A DNA stretch of 47,586 bases, taken from positions 1 through 47,586 of the forward strand of contig CAZLBC010000031.1 in assembly GCA_964557575.1 (NCBI GenBank). Direction: 5' to 3'. This document shows, piece after piece, positions 17,911 to 26,721 of this stretch. This DNA is from CAZLBC01 sp964557575 (lineage in GTDB: Bacteria > Planctomycetota > Phycisphaerae > SM23-33). The notes under the pieces are model-generated. The model searched no databases and was not told where the DNA came from. It saw nothing but the letters and a program-made list of their open reading frames with translations. Position numbers and translations under genes: made by a program. The stretch's first letter is position 1. The number at the start of each line of letters is the position of its first letter.

Positions 17911-18408
17911 CTATCCGTTTTCGAACAGTCCTTTCTGCTCCGGACCCACCAGCGGGGTGTGCTTGACGTTTTCCGCCTCGTCTATCAACTCGCCAACGTC
18001 CTGGAACGCCCGGTACACGCTGGCAAACCGCACGTAGGCGATCTTGTCGACTTCACGCAGCAGTCCCGATACGGTATCGCCGATGTACCGGGACGGCACA
18101 TCCTTCTCAAACTGCCTGAAGATAATTTCCTCGGCTCGTTCAACGATCCTGAGAATCTGCTCGCTGGAAACGCTCCGCTTGAAGCAGGCCTTTTCCAGTC
18201 CCAGGAGTATTTTCTCCCGCTGGTACGGTTCCCGGACGCCGGCGGCCTTGACCACGTACAGGTTGCTGAAACCTTCAACCCGCTCGTACGTGGTATACCG
18301 TCGATCACAATCCTTGCATAACCTGCGCCGCCGGGTAACTTTTCCGCCTTCGCAACTGCGGGAATCAATCACCCTGTCATTATCGTCTCCGCAAAATGGA
18401 CAGAGCAT
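17911..18408 (-). CDS. nrdR: Transcriptional repressor NrdR
   Basis: This 165-residue NrdR has an N-terminal zinc ribbon (MLCPFCGDDNDRVIDSR, with Cys3, Cys6, Cys31 and Cys34) followed by TRRRRLCKDCDRRYTTYER and an ATP-cone (about 50-140: VKAAGVREPYQREKILLGLEKAC to VRFASVYRAF). NrdR senses the ATP/dATP ratio and represses ribonucleotide reductase genes by binding paired NrdR boxes. The C-terminal extension ELIDEAENVKHTPLVGPEQKGLFENG is slightly longer than in many homologues. Two NrdR-box-like sites lie just upstream of its own start (18434-18480), which suggests autorepression of the whole nrdR-ATP-cone-top6A operon. No nrd genes lie in the window. Confidence 0.96.
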   Translation of the reverse strand: MLCPFCGDDNDRVIDSRSCEGGKVTRRRRLCKDCDRRYTTYERVEGFSNLYVVKAAGVREPYQREKILLGLEKACFKRSVSSEQILRIVERAEEIIFRQFEKDVPSRYIGDTVSGLLREVDKIAYVRFASVYRAFQDVGELIDEAENVKHTPLVGPEQKGLFENG

Positions 18409-18433
18409 TATGCAGGGCCTTTCACGATCGAAA

Positions 18434-18480
18434 TGTCAAAATATTGTGTTTGATTCAGTGTATACCTCCATATATAGTGT
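18434..18480. promoter_or_regulatory. Tandem NrdR boxes upstream of nrdR
   Basis: TGTCAAAATATTGTGT (18434-18449) and CCTCCATATATAGTGT (18465-18480) match the NrdR-box consensus ACACWATATATWGTGT at 12 and 13 of 16 positions. Their centres are 31 bp apart, three helical turns, as in known paired NrdR boxes. They lie 26-72 bp upstream of nrdR and about 140 bp upstream of the divergent PhoU-like gene. Confidence 0.7.
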
Positions 18481-18616
18481 GTCAATCCCATATACCGTTC
18501 TTTTGCAAAAAACCGTGCGGCGGCAACGGCACCGATATAATGGTAACAGTAACGCCGCACATGAGCCTATCGCGGCGCCGTTGTACGGCCCGAATAATCC
18601 AACAGGACCTGCAATC

Positions 18617-19264
18617 ATGATTTTCAAAAACAGGCAGAAAGAAGTCGAGTCCCTCGTGGAAGCGTACAGAGAACAGGCCTCCGGGTGCGTGGAACTCGCG
18701 CGCGTATCCATCGAACAATACTGTAACGGGGGTGATTTCAGGGAACTGGAACAATCCTACGCCGAGGTACACCGGCTCGAAAGCCGGGCCGACGACATAC
18801 AGTCGGACATCGGGTTCCTGCTGTTCAGCGAATCGCTGTTCCCCGAATCCCGGGGCACGTTACTCGAACTCGTCGAACACACCGACCGGGTAACGAACCA
18901 TGCCGAATCCACCGTCCGCATGATACTCCGGCAGCATATCGAGCTGCCGCAGGCGTATGCCGGCGACACCGTGGAACTGCTCGAAGTGTCCTGCCGGGCG
19001 GCAAAGACGCTGTATCAGACCGTCGGGACGCTCTTCTCGAACTTCACCGCCGCCACCGAGGGCGTCGGCAAGGTCGATCAGCTCGAAAGCGAGGCCGACC
19101 TGATCGAGGGGAGGCTGATCGAACGGATATTCTCGGACAGTACCCTCGACGGCTGGAAAAAGCTGCTCCTGCGGGATTTCGTACAGCACGTGGCGCACAT
19201 AGCCGATCGCGCCGAGAACGTCGGCGACCTGATTCGCATTATCGTGGCAAAGCGGAGTTTCTGA
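18617..19264 (+). CDS. PhoU-like/DUF47 phosphate transport regulator
   Basis: This 215-residue all-helical protein of the DUF47 (PhoU-related, TIGR00153) family begins MIFKNRQKEVESLVEAY. It has the E/D-rich repeats HRLESRADDIQSDI and DQLESEADLIEGRL and the late DRAENVGDLIRIIV, the metal-binding motif pattern of PhoU folds. DUF47 proteins accompany PiT transporters and modulate phosphate uptake. The start at 18617 was chosen because the longer frame upstream runs through nrdR regulatory DNA; the upstream ribosome site (AACAGGACC) is weak. Its TGA overlaps the PiT start by one base (TGATG), so the two are coupled. Confidence 0.88.
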   Translation: MIFKNRQKEVESLVEAYREQASGCVELARVSIEQYCNGGDFRELEQSYAEVHRLESRADDIQSDIGFLLFSESLFPESRGTLLELVEHTDRVTNHAESTVRMILRQHIELPQAYAGDTVELLEVSCRAAKTLYQTVGTLFSNFTAATEGVGKVDQLESEADLIEGRLIERIFSDSTLDGWKKLLLRDFVQHVAHIADRAENVGDLIRIIVAKRSF

Positions 19265-20193
19265 TGGTATCGCTCCTGGGCGGACTGTACATCGGGTGGG
19301 GCATCGGGGCCAACGACGCCGCGAACATGTTCGGCACGTCGGTCGAAGCCGGGATCATCCGCTACCGGGATGCGGCGATTCTCTGCGCGTCGGCAATCAT
19401 CCTGGGAGCGGTGCTGCAGGGGGGGGAAGGGATCGACACACTCAGCGGGCTGACCGAACAGGACAACACCACGCTGCTGATCATAACCGTATCGACCGCC
19501 TTCACGGTGACGCTCATGACGTTCCTGGGGTTGCCCATCAGCACGTCCCAGGCGATGGTCGGGTCGATCGCCGGCATCGGTATGGCCGCCGACTGCATGC
19601 GGTGGTCGGGCCTGGTGAAGGTCGTTGTCTGCTGGATAGCCACCCCCGTCGGGGCCATGGTGCTCTCGGTCGTACTCTACCTGGCGTTCAGGGAGATCTT
19701 TCGCCGGGTCCCGATGAGCATACTCACCCGCGACAAGCTGCTCTGGGGGGGGCTGGTATTCGCGGGGATCTACGGCTCCTACGCACTGGGCGCGAACAAC
19801 GTGGCGAACGCCACCGGTATTTTCTCCGGCCGGATACCCGGCGTCCCGGACCAAACCCTCGCCCTCGCCGGCGGGGTGGCCATGGCGATCGGTGTCCTCA
19901 CCGGAAGCCGGGCGGTCATGAGGACCGTCGGAAAAGGGGTAATGACCATGGACGCCTTTACGGCCCTCGTCGCCGTCTGTTCGATGTCGTTGACGGTCCA
20001 CGTTTTCGCCGTTGTGGGGGTCCCGGTCAGCACCTCCCAGGGCATTATCGGGGCAATCATCGGCATCGGGTTCGTGCGGGGCGTGCACGCGGTCCGCTTC
20101 GCCACGCTGAAACCGATCGCCTGCGGCTGGATACTCACCCCCGCCGTTTCGCTGGTGCTCGCCGCGGCGGGGCACGCCGTCTTTGCCGTGTGA
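19264..20193 (+). CDS. Inorganic phosphate transporter, PiT family
   Basis: This 309-residue membrane protein has the duplicated PiT signatures GIGANDAANMFGTSV (near residue 12) and ALGANNVANATGIFSG (about 175), and the paired GLPISTSQAMVGSI and GVPVSTSQGIIGAI loops. About ten hydrophobic segments are seen. It imports phosphate with a cation, as part of a two-gene unit with the DUF47 protein. It is shorter than E. coli PitA (499) but normal for compact bacterial PiT proteins. An intrinsic terminator follows at 20249. Confidence 0.93.
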   Translation: MVSLLGGLYIGWGIGANDAANMFGTSVEAGIIRYRDAAILCASAIILGAVLQGGEGIDTLSGLTEQDNTTLLIITVSTAFTVTLMTFLGLPISTSQAMVGSIAGIGMAADCMRWSGLVKVVVCWIATPVGAMVLSVVLYLAFREIFRRVPMSILTRDKLLWGGLVFAGIYGSYALGANNVANATGIFSGRIPGVPDQTLALAGGVAMAIGVLTGSRAVMRTVGKGVMTMDAFTALVAVCSMSLTVHVFAVVGVPVSTSQGIIGAIIGIGFVRGVHAVRFATLKPIACGWILTPAVSLVLAAAGHAVFAV

Positions 20194-20248
20194 TCCCCGG
20201 CCGTCAAAAAACGACTTGACCGTTTTCCGGAATGTCCCTACAGTTGTC

Positions 20249-20279
20249 CGGCCGCGAGATCGCCCGCGGCCGTTTTTTT
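20249..20279 (+). terminator. Rho-independent terminator after the phosphate transporter
   Basis: CGGCCGCG (20249-20256) pairs perfectly with CGCGGCCG (20265-20272) over an 8-nt loop and is followed by seven T (20273-20279). It ends the DUF47-PiT unit. Twenty bases later the SDR gene begins with its own ribosome site. Confidence 0.9.
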
Positions 20280-20299
20280 CACCCGATGAAGGAGTGACC

Positions 20300-21331
20300 A
20301 TGAACCTGATAACCGGAGCAACGGGCCTGCTCGGCAGCCACATCGCCGAACAACTCGTCAAACGGGGCCGGCCTGTTCGCGCGCTGGTGCGCAGCAGCAG
20401 CGACACGCGTTTCCTGGAATCCCTCGACGGCGTGGAACTTGTTTCGGGGGACGTGACCGACCCCGGGAGTCTGGCGGCGGCATGCCGCGGCGTCAACACC
20501 GTCTACCATGCGGCCGCGGCGGTCGGAGACTGGGGAAGCTGGAAGAAGTACTTCGTGCCGGTGACCATCGGCGGCACGCGAAACATGCTGGCGGCCGCGA
20601 CACAGGCGAAAGTCGCCCGTTTCCTGCACGTCAGCAGCATCAGCGCCTACGGTCATCCGACCACGCCGGGACTGGTGATAGACGAGACCTTTCCCCTCGG
20701 GCAGAAACTGCACCGGTGGAGCTATTACAGCCGGGCGAAGGTGTCGGCCGAGCAACTGGTGCGGGAGACCCACGAGAAGGGCGACATCGCCGCGACCGTC
20801 GTCAAGCCCTCGTGGCTCTACGGGCCCCGGGACCGCGCATCGATGCCCCGGCTGATCCGCGCGATCGGCGCCGGCAAGGGAAAGCTCATCGGCGACGGCT
20901 CAAACCGGCTGAATCTCACTTACGCGGCGAACGCAGCCGAGGGGTGTATCCTGGCGGCGGAAAAGGACTGCGCGATCGGGGAAAGCTACAACCTCTCCAG
21001 CGACGGCGCAATCACCCAGGCCGAGTATTTCAACGCGATAGCCGAATGCCTCGGCGCGCCGCCGGTGACCAGGAAGGTCCCCTACCGCGTCGCATCGGCC
21101 GCCGCGTTCCTGATGGAGTTCTTCGGGCATCTTTTTCACCGAAAGAGTCCTCCCCTGGTCACCCGGTACAGCGTCTGGTTGATCGGCAGGCGATGCTTTT
21201 TCTCAGAGGAGAAGGCGCGGCGCGAACTCGGGTGGCAGGCAACGGTCGGCTACGATGAAGGCATCCACCGGGCGGTAACGTGGTGCCGGCAGCACGTGGC
21301 GGGCTGCGGCGGCGGGAACGCGGAAGGCTGA
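20300..21331 (+). CDS. NAD-dependent epimerase/dehydratase (extended SDR)
   Basis: This 343-residue extended SDR has the NAD(P)-binding motif TGATGLLGSHIAEQL, an acidic residue DVTDPGSL, the HVSSISAYG serine and the catalytic YYSRAK (Y-x3-K). It is related to 3-beta-hydroxysteroid dehydrogenase/hopanoid-associated and sugar-nucleotide SDRs, so the substrate is open. The start at 20300 was chosen over an upstream in-frame one because AAGGAG lies eight bases before. A hydrophobic segment near residue 275 (RVASAAAFLMEFFG) resembles those of 3-beta-HSD-like members. The ORF is complete and nearly abuts the convergent regulator. Confidence 0.88.
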   Translation: MNLITGATGLLGSHIAEQLVKRGRPVRALVRSSSDTRFLESLDGVELVSGDVTDPGSLAAACRGVNTVYHAAAAVGDWGSWKKYFVPVTIGGTRNMLAAATQAKVARFLHVSSISAYGHPTTPGLVIDETFPLGQKLHRWSYYSRAKVSAEQLVRETHEKGDIAATVVKPSWLYGPRDRASMPRLIRAIGAGKGKLIGDGSNRLNLTYAANAAEGCILAAEKDCAIGESYNLSSDGAITQAEYFNAIAECLGAPPVTRKVPYRVASAAAFLMEFFGHLFHRKSPPLVTRYSVWLIGRRCFFSEEKARRELGWQATVGYDEGIHRAVTWCRQHVAGCGGGNAEG

Positions 21332-21346
21332 GCCGGGGGCCACCCG

Positions 21347-21907
21347 TCAGAGCGACTTATCTATCTCAGACAGCAGAGTATCCATGTCGAGGGGTTTTCC
21401 CAGGCAGACCCGGGCACCGCAGTCAAGGATCTTTTTTTCCGCGTCCTCCCCGGGAAAGCCGGTCACGGCGATCACTTCGGCGTGTTTCGTTTCATCCCCG
21501 GCCTTGATCATCCTGCATACCTCGAAACCGTCCAGTCCCGGCATCCGGATATCGAGGATAACGACATCCGGCTTGTGCGTCGCTATCATCGTTCCGGCGG
21601 AAAAACCGTCGTTCGCCTCCAGTACCTGGTAATCGGGGTACTGGTTTTTCACGGCCTTATTGATCAGCGAAGCCACCGCTTGTTCGTCGTCGACGACGAG
21701 GATATTCACCGTCTTTTCTGCCAGATCCGGCGGTATGGGCATCTTGTGTTCCTTCAGGAACGCCACCAGGTCGTGCACTTCCACCCGGCGGTGGCCTCCC
21801 GGCGTGCGGTGGGCCTTCAATATGCCCCGGTCTACCCAGTTCGCGACAGATCCCGGATCGACATGCATAATCTTGGCGATAGCAAAGGTGGATAATGTCT
21901 TGGCCAC
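21347..21907 (-). CDS. HTH-REC response regulator (excisionase/MerR-like HTH before receiver)
   Basis: This 186-residue protein carries, unusually, the DNA-binding domain first: TLSTFAIAKIMHVDPGSVANWVDRGILKAHRTPGGHRRVEV (HTH_17/BldC-like, residues about 4-45). A receiver domain follows (ILVVDDEQ with the DD pair, phosphoacceptor Asp in VVILDIRMPGLDG, Thr in VIAVTGFPG, Lys in VCLGKPLD). A GTG start at 21907 preceded by GGGAG gives VAKTLSTF; the longer frame from 21958 has no ribosome site. Phosphorylation by an unlinked kinase would control DNA binding. No kinase gene is adjacent. Confidence 0.9.
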   Translation of the reverse strand: MAKTLSTFAIAKIMHVDPGSVANWVDRGILKAHRTPGGHRRVEVHDLVAFLKEHKMPIPPDLAEKTVNILVVDDEQAVASLINKAVKNQYPDYQVLEANDGFSAGTMIATHKPDVVILDIRMPGLDGFEVCRMIKAGDETKHAEVIAVTGFPGEDAEKKILDCGARVCLGKPLDMDTLLSEIDKSL

Positions 21908-22241
21908 GGAATTCTCCCGGTATTTTTTATGAATCAGTAGCTGTTCCTGACAAAACAAACCGATGATTTGAAGTATAAGCTATATGTATTAAGTAAGCTA
22001 ATGAATATTTGATAATATGACGCTTATCATGCCCCATTATTGTAAATATTAAGTTTATTTACAACTATTCTATTTTTTTTACGCTATTTAAAGCCTATCC
22101 GAATAACCCCTCGTCGGCCCGAGGCCGAGCGAGGCGGCCGCGGGCAAGGAGGGCGAAGCAGGCAACCCGTCTCCGGATTGGCGATGCAGCCCGACGCCGC
22201 ACCCGGCCGTCATGGTGCATCCCCCGCCCGTCTCGCCGTCC
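21908..22241. other. Intergenic stretch of 334 bp, AT-rich then GC-rich
   Basis: Bases 21950-22090 are AT-rich (a run of T near 22073-22080) and probably hold the regulator promoter and its 5' leader. From 22105 on, the DNA is GC-rich with a GGCCCGAGGCC palindrome-like motif. I see no coding sequence or RNA gene that I can name. Confidence 0.45.
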
Positions 22242-25200
22242 TTACCTCGCCGCCCCGGCAGGCTGCGCAGCGCCCGATTCGTGCAAAATGCCCTTGCTGT
22301 CGAGATAGGCCTCGCAGCGCGTCAGCATTCCGGCATCATTGGTGTGCCCGTCGAATTGAAGAGTGAGAAACGGCTTGCCCGAGGTCTCCCGGACAAAGTG
22401 CTTCACAAAGGAATCCGGGCCGCACTTGAAATTCGTTATGTAGATGATGTGCAGGTTCGGATGTTCGCCGACGATTCGCGCGGCGGCAAGGGCCTTTCTC
22501 CCGAGGCCCCAGAACATATTGTCATTGAACTGCCTGATATCCACGGTCTCGGTATCAAGGAATTCCATGGGGATACAGTTGACCCCGTAGTACTGCCTGA
22601 GCTTTTTTGCAACCGACAGGTTCATTCCCGCGTCGTAGATATTGTACGGTCTGCCGAGGAGTACGATACCGGGCCGGTTCTTTTCCTCGAGTACTGCCAG
22701 CGATGCGGCGCCCTTGTCCACAACCCGGCCCCGGAACGACTGCTGGGCGGCATACGCCTTCTCGACCGCCCGCCGGATTCTTTTTCGCGTGAGCGCCGGC
22801 CAATCGCCGGATCGATGTTCGAGAACGTAATCCCGAATCTGGCGAAAGACGACGTCGAAACCCTCCCGGAACGGTATCAGCGGCGCGAGAAACCGCCGGC
22901 GGTAGCGGCTGAATGCCGGGGCGCTCCTGGTCACGAACGGCAAGGTCTGGTGCCACGGGCAGAGGTGGGATTCGGTATGGGTCCACTGCGTTTCCGTGGA
23001 AAGAATATTGGGCATCAGTATATAATCCACCTGCTTTTCGATCAGATCGGCGACGTGCCCGTGAGCGGTGATAATCGGAAAGCAGGGTTCGGCGACCACG
23101 GAATCAACCCCCGCGTTGATTATCCGCTTGTTGGTAGGATCGCTCAAAACCGTCCTGAATCCCAGGCCGGCGAGGAGCGCGCGGAAAAACGGCAGGTAAT
23201 CCCACGCGAACATGGTCAGCGGGATGCCCACCTGCGGCGCGTCTTGATCGACACCGGGCAGCGCGGCAGTATCCATCAACGCCGCGAGCCTGAATTCCAT
23301 GAGGTCATCGATAACGGGCTGCCGGGAACTGGCCTGGCGCTTCCTGAAACGGTCGCTGCACTTGTCGCCCCAGTAGGTTTTTTCGCCTTCGACGACAAAT
23401 TCCTGTATCCGGCACCGGTTTGAACACCCCTTGCAGGTAAACTCCCGGAGGTGGTAATTGACGCGATCCAGATCGTACCCGCGGAAACAGGACCCGCTGT
23501 CAGCGTCGCGGAGGGGCGATTCGGCGAAAGCCGTCCCGCCGGCGACCCGGCGGCCGTGGCCGTTGGAACCCGTCATCTTTTCCCGTGCCAGGATGGCGGC
23601 GCCGATGGCCCCCATCATCCCGTTGTGGGGCGGAACGATGATCTCCTTCCCGGTGACCACACTGAACGCCGCGGCCACCGCGTCGTTGTAGGCGGTCCCG
23701 CCCTGGAAGAAAATGCAGTCCCCGATCGGCCTGCCGCGGACGACCCGGTTGATGTAGTTGCTGACCACCGAGTATGCCAGGCCGGCGACGAGGTCGGCTT
23801 TTTCCGCGCCCCACTGCATGTAGCTGTTGACGTCACGTTCCATGAACACGGTGCACCGCTCGCCCAGCCTGATCGGCCGCCGGCTCGCCAGCGCGAGTTC
23901 GGCGAATTCGCCCTTGATCGCGATATCCAGTTCCTCGGCCCGCTCCTCGAGAAAACTGCCGGTCCCCGCCGCGCAGGCATCGTTCATGGTAAAATCAACG
24001 ACGACCCCGTCCTGCAGGCTGATGTACTTCGAATCCTGGCCGCCGATTTCGAAGATCGTATCGGGCAACCTCCCTTCCAGCAGCGTCCTGCCGACAAAGG
24101 TCGCGCCGGTCTTGTGTGCCGTGATTTCATCCCTTACCGTGTCCGCGCCCACCAGCGCCCCGATGAGTTCCCGGCCGCTGCCGGTGACCCCGACGCCGCA
24201 GATATTCAGCTTCCCCCCCCAGCCGGCCTCGATCTGGCGCAGCGCGCCCGTGACCACCTCGATCGGCCGGCCCTGGGTACGCGCGTATATCTCCTCGATG
24301 ACCCTCCCCTCGGCGTCCGTGACCACCACGTTCGTCGACACGCTGCCGATATCGATACCCATGCAGGCGTCTATCCTGCCCTCACCGTGCGGCTCGAAGG
24401 CCTCCTCGCGCTCGCGAAGCAAAACCACGTTGTCCATCGACAGGGGGCGGTTGGTGGGGAAGGCGCCGTGTTCGAAATCGCTGCTGGCTTGCAGCCGCGC
24501 GAAGTTCATCGCGGTGCCTTTTCGACCGTCCCGAAAGGCGTGCAGGGCCGCGCCCGCGGCGACGACCCGCTCGGCGAGATCCGGCACGATCAGCGGTCCC
24601 CCGGCATCGCTCCCGAAGACCTCGTTCATCGCCCTGACGACCGCCGCGTTCCGCGTCACGCCGCCGAGGAAGACGACCGGCGACGTTACGGGATTGCTGC
24701 TCACCACCGACATCCGGAAATTCTGGGCCACGGCGTCGCAGAGCCCCCGCATGACCTCCGCGGGGGAATACCCTTTCTGCTGGGCGTGTATCATGTCACT
24801 CTTGGCGAACACGCTGCACCGGCCGGCTATCTGCGCGCTGCGTTCGGCGGAATTGCAGATGTCGCCGATCTGGTCGATCCGGTAGCGCAACCGGCCGGCC
24901 TGCTGGTCGATGAAGCTGCCCGTCCCGGCGGCGCAATCCCCGTTCGTGGAATAATCGAGAATGGAATACCTGCCGTCCTCATCGCGGCGAACCTGCAGGT
25001 ACCGGCTGCGCTCCCCGCCGATCTCGAAGACGGTCGCCGCCTCGATCCCCAGTACCTCCAGCCCGGAAACGATGCCGCGAAATTCGTTGATGACGCTGAC
25101 GTCGAGCACCGACGCCGCCGTCTCGGCGCCACTGCCGCTCAGGACCACGTTGCCGATAGTATCGGCACCCACCGCCGCGATGATCTCATCCAGCAGAAAC

Positions 25201-25385
25201 TTCACCGAGGCAATGGGCTTGCCCCGCGTGCGCCGGTACTCGCTGACGTAGAGGGCGGGGCCACCCTCGAGTGCTCTGACAAACCCGTAGCCGGGAATAT
25301 CGACCCCGGCTTCCCCGGTCGCTTCGGCGATAACCGCGGCCGAAGCGCTGACCGCCCCGATGTCGATACCAATATAACAGCTCAT
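22242..25385 (-). CDS. Acyl-CoA dehydratase activase, two BadF/HgdC ATPase domains plus DUF2229
   Basis: This 1047-residue protein has two tandem ASKHA ATPase domains. The first begins CYIGIDIGAVSASAAVI and contains STNGDCAAGTGSFIDQQ; the second begins CMGIDIGSVSTNVVVTD and has FEIGGQDSKYISLQ and NDACAAGTGSFLEER, with a cluster cysteine in GERCTVFMERDV. The remaining ~400 residues form a DUF2229/HgdB-like region (CKGCSNRCRIQEF; HVADLIEKQVDYILMP). Such large activases are thought to couple ATP to electron transfer for CoA-type enzymes but are uncharacterised. The start at 25385 was chosen for the GGAG eight bases upstream; the longer frame runs through the tRNA gene. No dehydratase lies beside it. 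Confidence 0.9.
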   Translation of the reverse strand: MSCYIGIDIGAVSASAAVIAEATGEAGVDIPGYGFVRALEGGPALYVSEYRRTRGKPIASVKFLLDEIIAAVGADTIGNVVLSGSGAETAASVLDVSVINEFRGIVSGLEVLGIEAATVFEIGGERSRYLQVRRDEDGRYSILDYSTNGDCAAGTGSFIDQQAGRLRYRIDQIGDICNSAERSAQIAGRCSVFAKSDMIHAQQKGYSPAEVMRGLCDAVAQNFRMSVVSSNPVTSPVVFLGGVTRNAAVVRAMNEVFGSDAGGPLIVPDLAERVVAAGAALHAFRDGRKGTAMNFARLQASSDFEHGAFPTNRPLSMDNVVLLREREEAFEPHGEGRIDACMGIDIGSVSTNVVVTDAEGRVIEEIYARTQGRPIEVVTGALRQIEAGWGGKLNICGVGVTGSGRELIGALVGADTVRDEITAHKTGATFVGRTLLEGRLPDTIFEIGGQDSKYISLQDGVVVDFTMNDACAAGTGSFLEERAEELDIAIKGEFAELALASRRPIRLGERCTVFMERDVNSYMQWGAEKADLVAGLAYSVVSNYINRVVRGRPIGDCIFFQGGTAYNDAVAAAFSVVTGKEIIVPPHNGMMGAIGAAILAREKMTGSNGHGRRVAGGTAFAESPLRDADSGSCFRGYDLDRVNYHLREFTCKGCSNRCRIQEFVVEGEKTYWGDKCSDRFRKRQASSRQPVIDDLMEFRLAALMDTAALPGVDQDAPQVGIPLTMFAWDYLPFFRALLAGLGFRTVLSDPTNKRIINAGVDSVVAEPCFPIITAHGHVADLIEKQVDYILMPNILSTETQWTHTESHLCPWHQTLPFVTRSAPAFSRYRRRFLAPLIPFREGFDVVFRQIRDYVLEHRSGDWPALTRKRIRRAVEKAYAAQQSFRGRVVDKGAASLAVLEEKNRPGIVLLGRPYNIYDAGMNLSVAKKLRQYYGVNCIPMEFLDTETVDIRQFNDNMFWGLGRKALAAARIVGEHPNLHIIYITNFKCGPDSFVKHFVRETSGKPFLTLQFDGHTNDAGMLTRCEAYLDSKGILHESGAAQPAGAAR

Positions 25386-25457
25386 CAGAAGAACTCCGGA
25401 TAGTATGCGAAGCGCCGGCCGCGCCCCCCGTCTCCCCGCAGAAAGGAGGCGTATAAG

Positions 25458-25532
25458 GGTGGCTGAGGGGATTCGAACCCCTGACCCCCTGGACCACAAC
25501 CAGGTGCTCTAACCAACTGAGCTACAGCCACC
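25458..25532 (-). tRNA. tRNA-His (anticodon GTG)
   Basis: The minus strand folds into a cloverleaf: acceptor GTGGCTG with CAGCCAC, D-arm TAGCTCAGTTGGTTAGAGC, anticodon loop TTGTGGT (GTG) on a CCTGG/CCAGG stem, and T-arm GGGGTTCGAATCCCC. A G precedes the acceptor opposite discriminator C, the G-1:C73 pair specific to tRNA-His. The 3' CCA is not encoded (CTT follows), so it is added enzymatically. Confidence 0.97.
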
Positions 25533-25714
25533 GTCGGGAGGGTCGAAGCAAGCACGGAAAAATAGCATCAAACCCGTTTTTTGTCAACAATGCCCGAACA
25601 CTCGCAGCGCATTTAACAAACCCGCCCCGGCTTTGCCTTTATTCCGGCGGGGGCAGCCGGTATGATAATCGACGGTGCGATAGTACCGATCACGTATATC
25701 ACGGGTGAAAAACA

Positions 25715-26575
25715 ATGGCACACGTAGAGATCGACAAGGAACGGTGCACCGCCTGCGGTGCGTGCTACACGATTTGCACGAAGGAGGCCCTGGTTGCCGC
25801 TGAAGACGGCGGCGCGCCCACGATGGACAGCCCCGAACGGTGTTCGGCGTGCGGGCACTGCGTCGCGGTCTGCCCGTCGGGAGCGATACACCACGCCCTG
25901 CTGGAACACCTGCAGTTGGAAGAAAATACCGGTGCCGGCGTCGACCCGGACGCGATCGACCGTTTTCTTGCCGCCAAGCGGTCGGTGCGGCGGTATCACG
26001 ACCGCCCGCTCGACGGGGACGTGATCGAGCGGATACTGCAGGCCGGGGCGAACGCCCCGCAGGCCAAGAACAGCCGCACCCTGGCATGTACCGTGATAAC
26101 CGATCCCGGCACGATCGCGGCATTGGAGTCGGCGGTCGCCGACTCCTACCGTACGCTGCTTCGCGTCCTCAGCCCCCCGGTCCGTCTGCTGCTCAGGTGC
26201 CTCAAGCCGTCCCTGGGAGCTGAAGTGAAAAAAAATCTCCCCGGCCTGCGGCGCCTGGTTCGCCGGGCCGCCGAAGGCAAGAACCCCGTCTTCCATTCGG
26301 CGCCGTGCGTCGTCGTCGTTCACGCGCCCCGCGCGAATCTCCTGGGGCGTGACGACGCCGTGATCGCCCTGCAGTACATGATGCTCCGTGCCCACGCCGA
26401 CGGGATCGGCAGTTGTATCATCGGGTACGCCGCGGCGCGCCCGAAAGCGCTGCGGGGCATACTCGACATTCCGAGAGAACGCACCATACACGCCGTCGGC
26501 GTGTTCGGATACCCGGCGATACCGTTTCGCAGGCAGATCCGGCGGGAGATGCCGGAGATAACGCGGTTCGGGTAG
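25715..26575 (+). CDS. Ferredoxin-nitroreductase fusion protein
   Basis: This 286-residue protein has two [4Fe-4S] ferredoxin motifs (CTACGACYTIC and CSACGHCVAVCPSGAI; residues 11-56) followed by a nitroreductase-fold FMN domain (KRSVRRYHDRPLDGDVIERIL to IGSCIIGYAAA). Such proteins pass low-potential electrons through the clusters to FMN and reduce nitro, quinone or related groups, typically in anaerobes. The physiological substrate is unknown. It stands alone on the plus strand behind tRNA-His. The weak ribosome site is GGGTGA, about 7 bases before the ATG. Confidence 0.92.
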   Translation: MAHVEIDKERCTACGACYTICTKEALVAAEDGGAPTMDSPERCSACGHCVAVCPSGAIHHALLEHLQLEENTGAGVDPDAIDRFLAAKRSVRRYHDRPLDGDVIERILQAGANAPQAKNSRTLACTVITDPGTIAALESAVADSYRTLLRVLSPPVRLLLRCLKPSLGAEVKKNLPGLRRLVRRAAEGKNPVFHSAPCVVVVHAPRANLLGRDDAVIALQYMMLRAHADGIGSCIIGYAAARPKALRGILDIPRERTIHAVGVFGYPAIPFRRQIRREMPEITRFG

Positions 26576-26721
26576 TCCTACAGCGCCGAATAGTAACGGC
26601 AACCCGGTAGGCATATGGTTTCGGTGATCACTGCTGAAAAATCACGGCATAATAATGTCTCTGCTTGTTAATAACGGGGCAATCAGAAACTTGTACGGTT
26701 ATTACAGGTATAACATGCGCT

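Noticed and set aside
25386..25499. N-terminal extension of the large activase
   Set aside because: The extension overlaps the tRNA-His gene and lacks a ribosome site; the start at 25385 has GGAG upstream and fits the family N-terminus.
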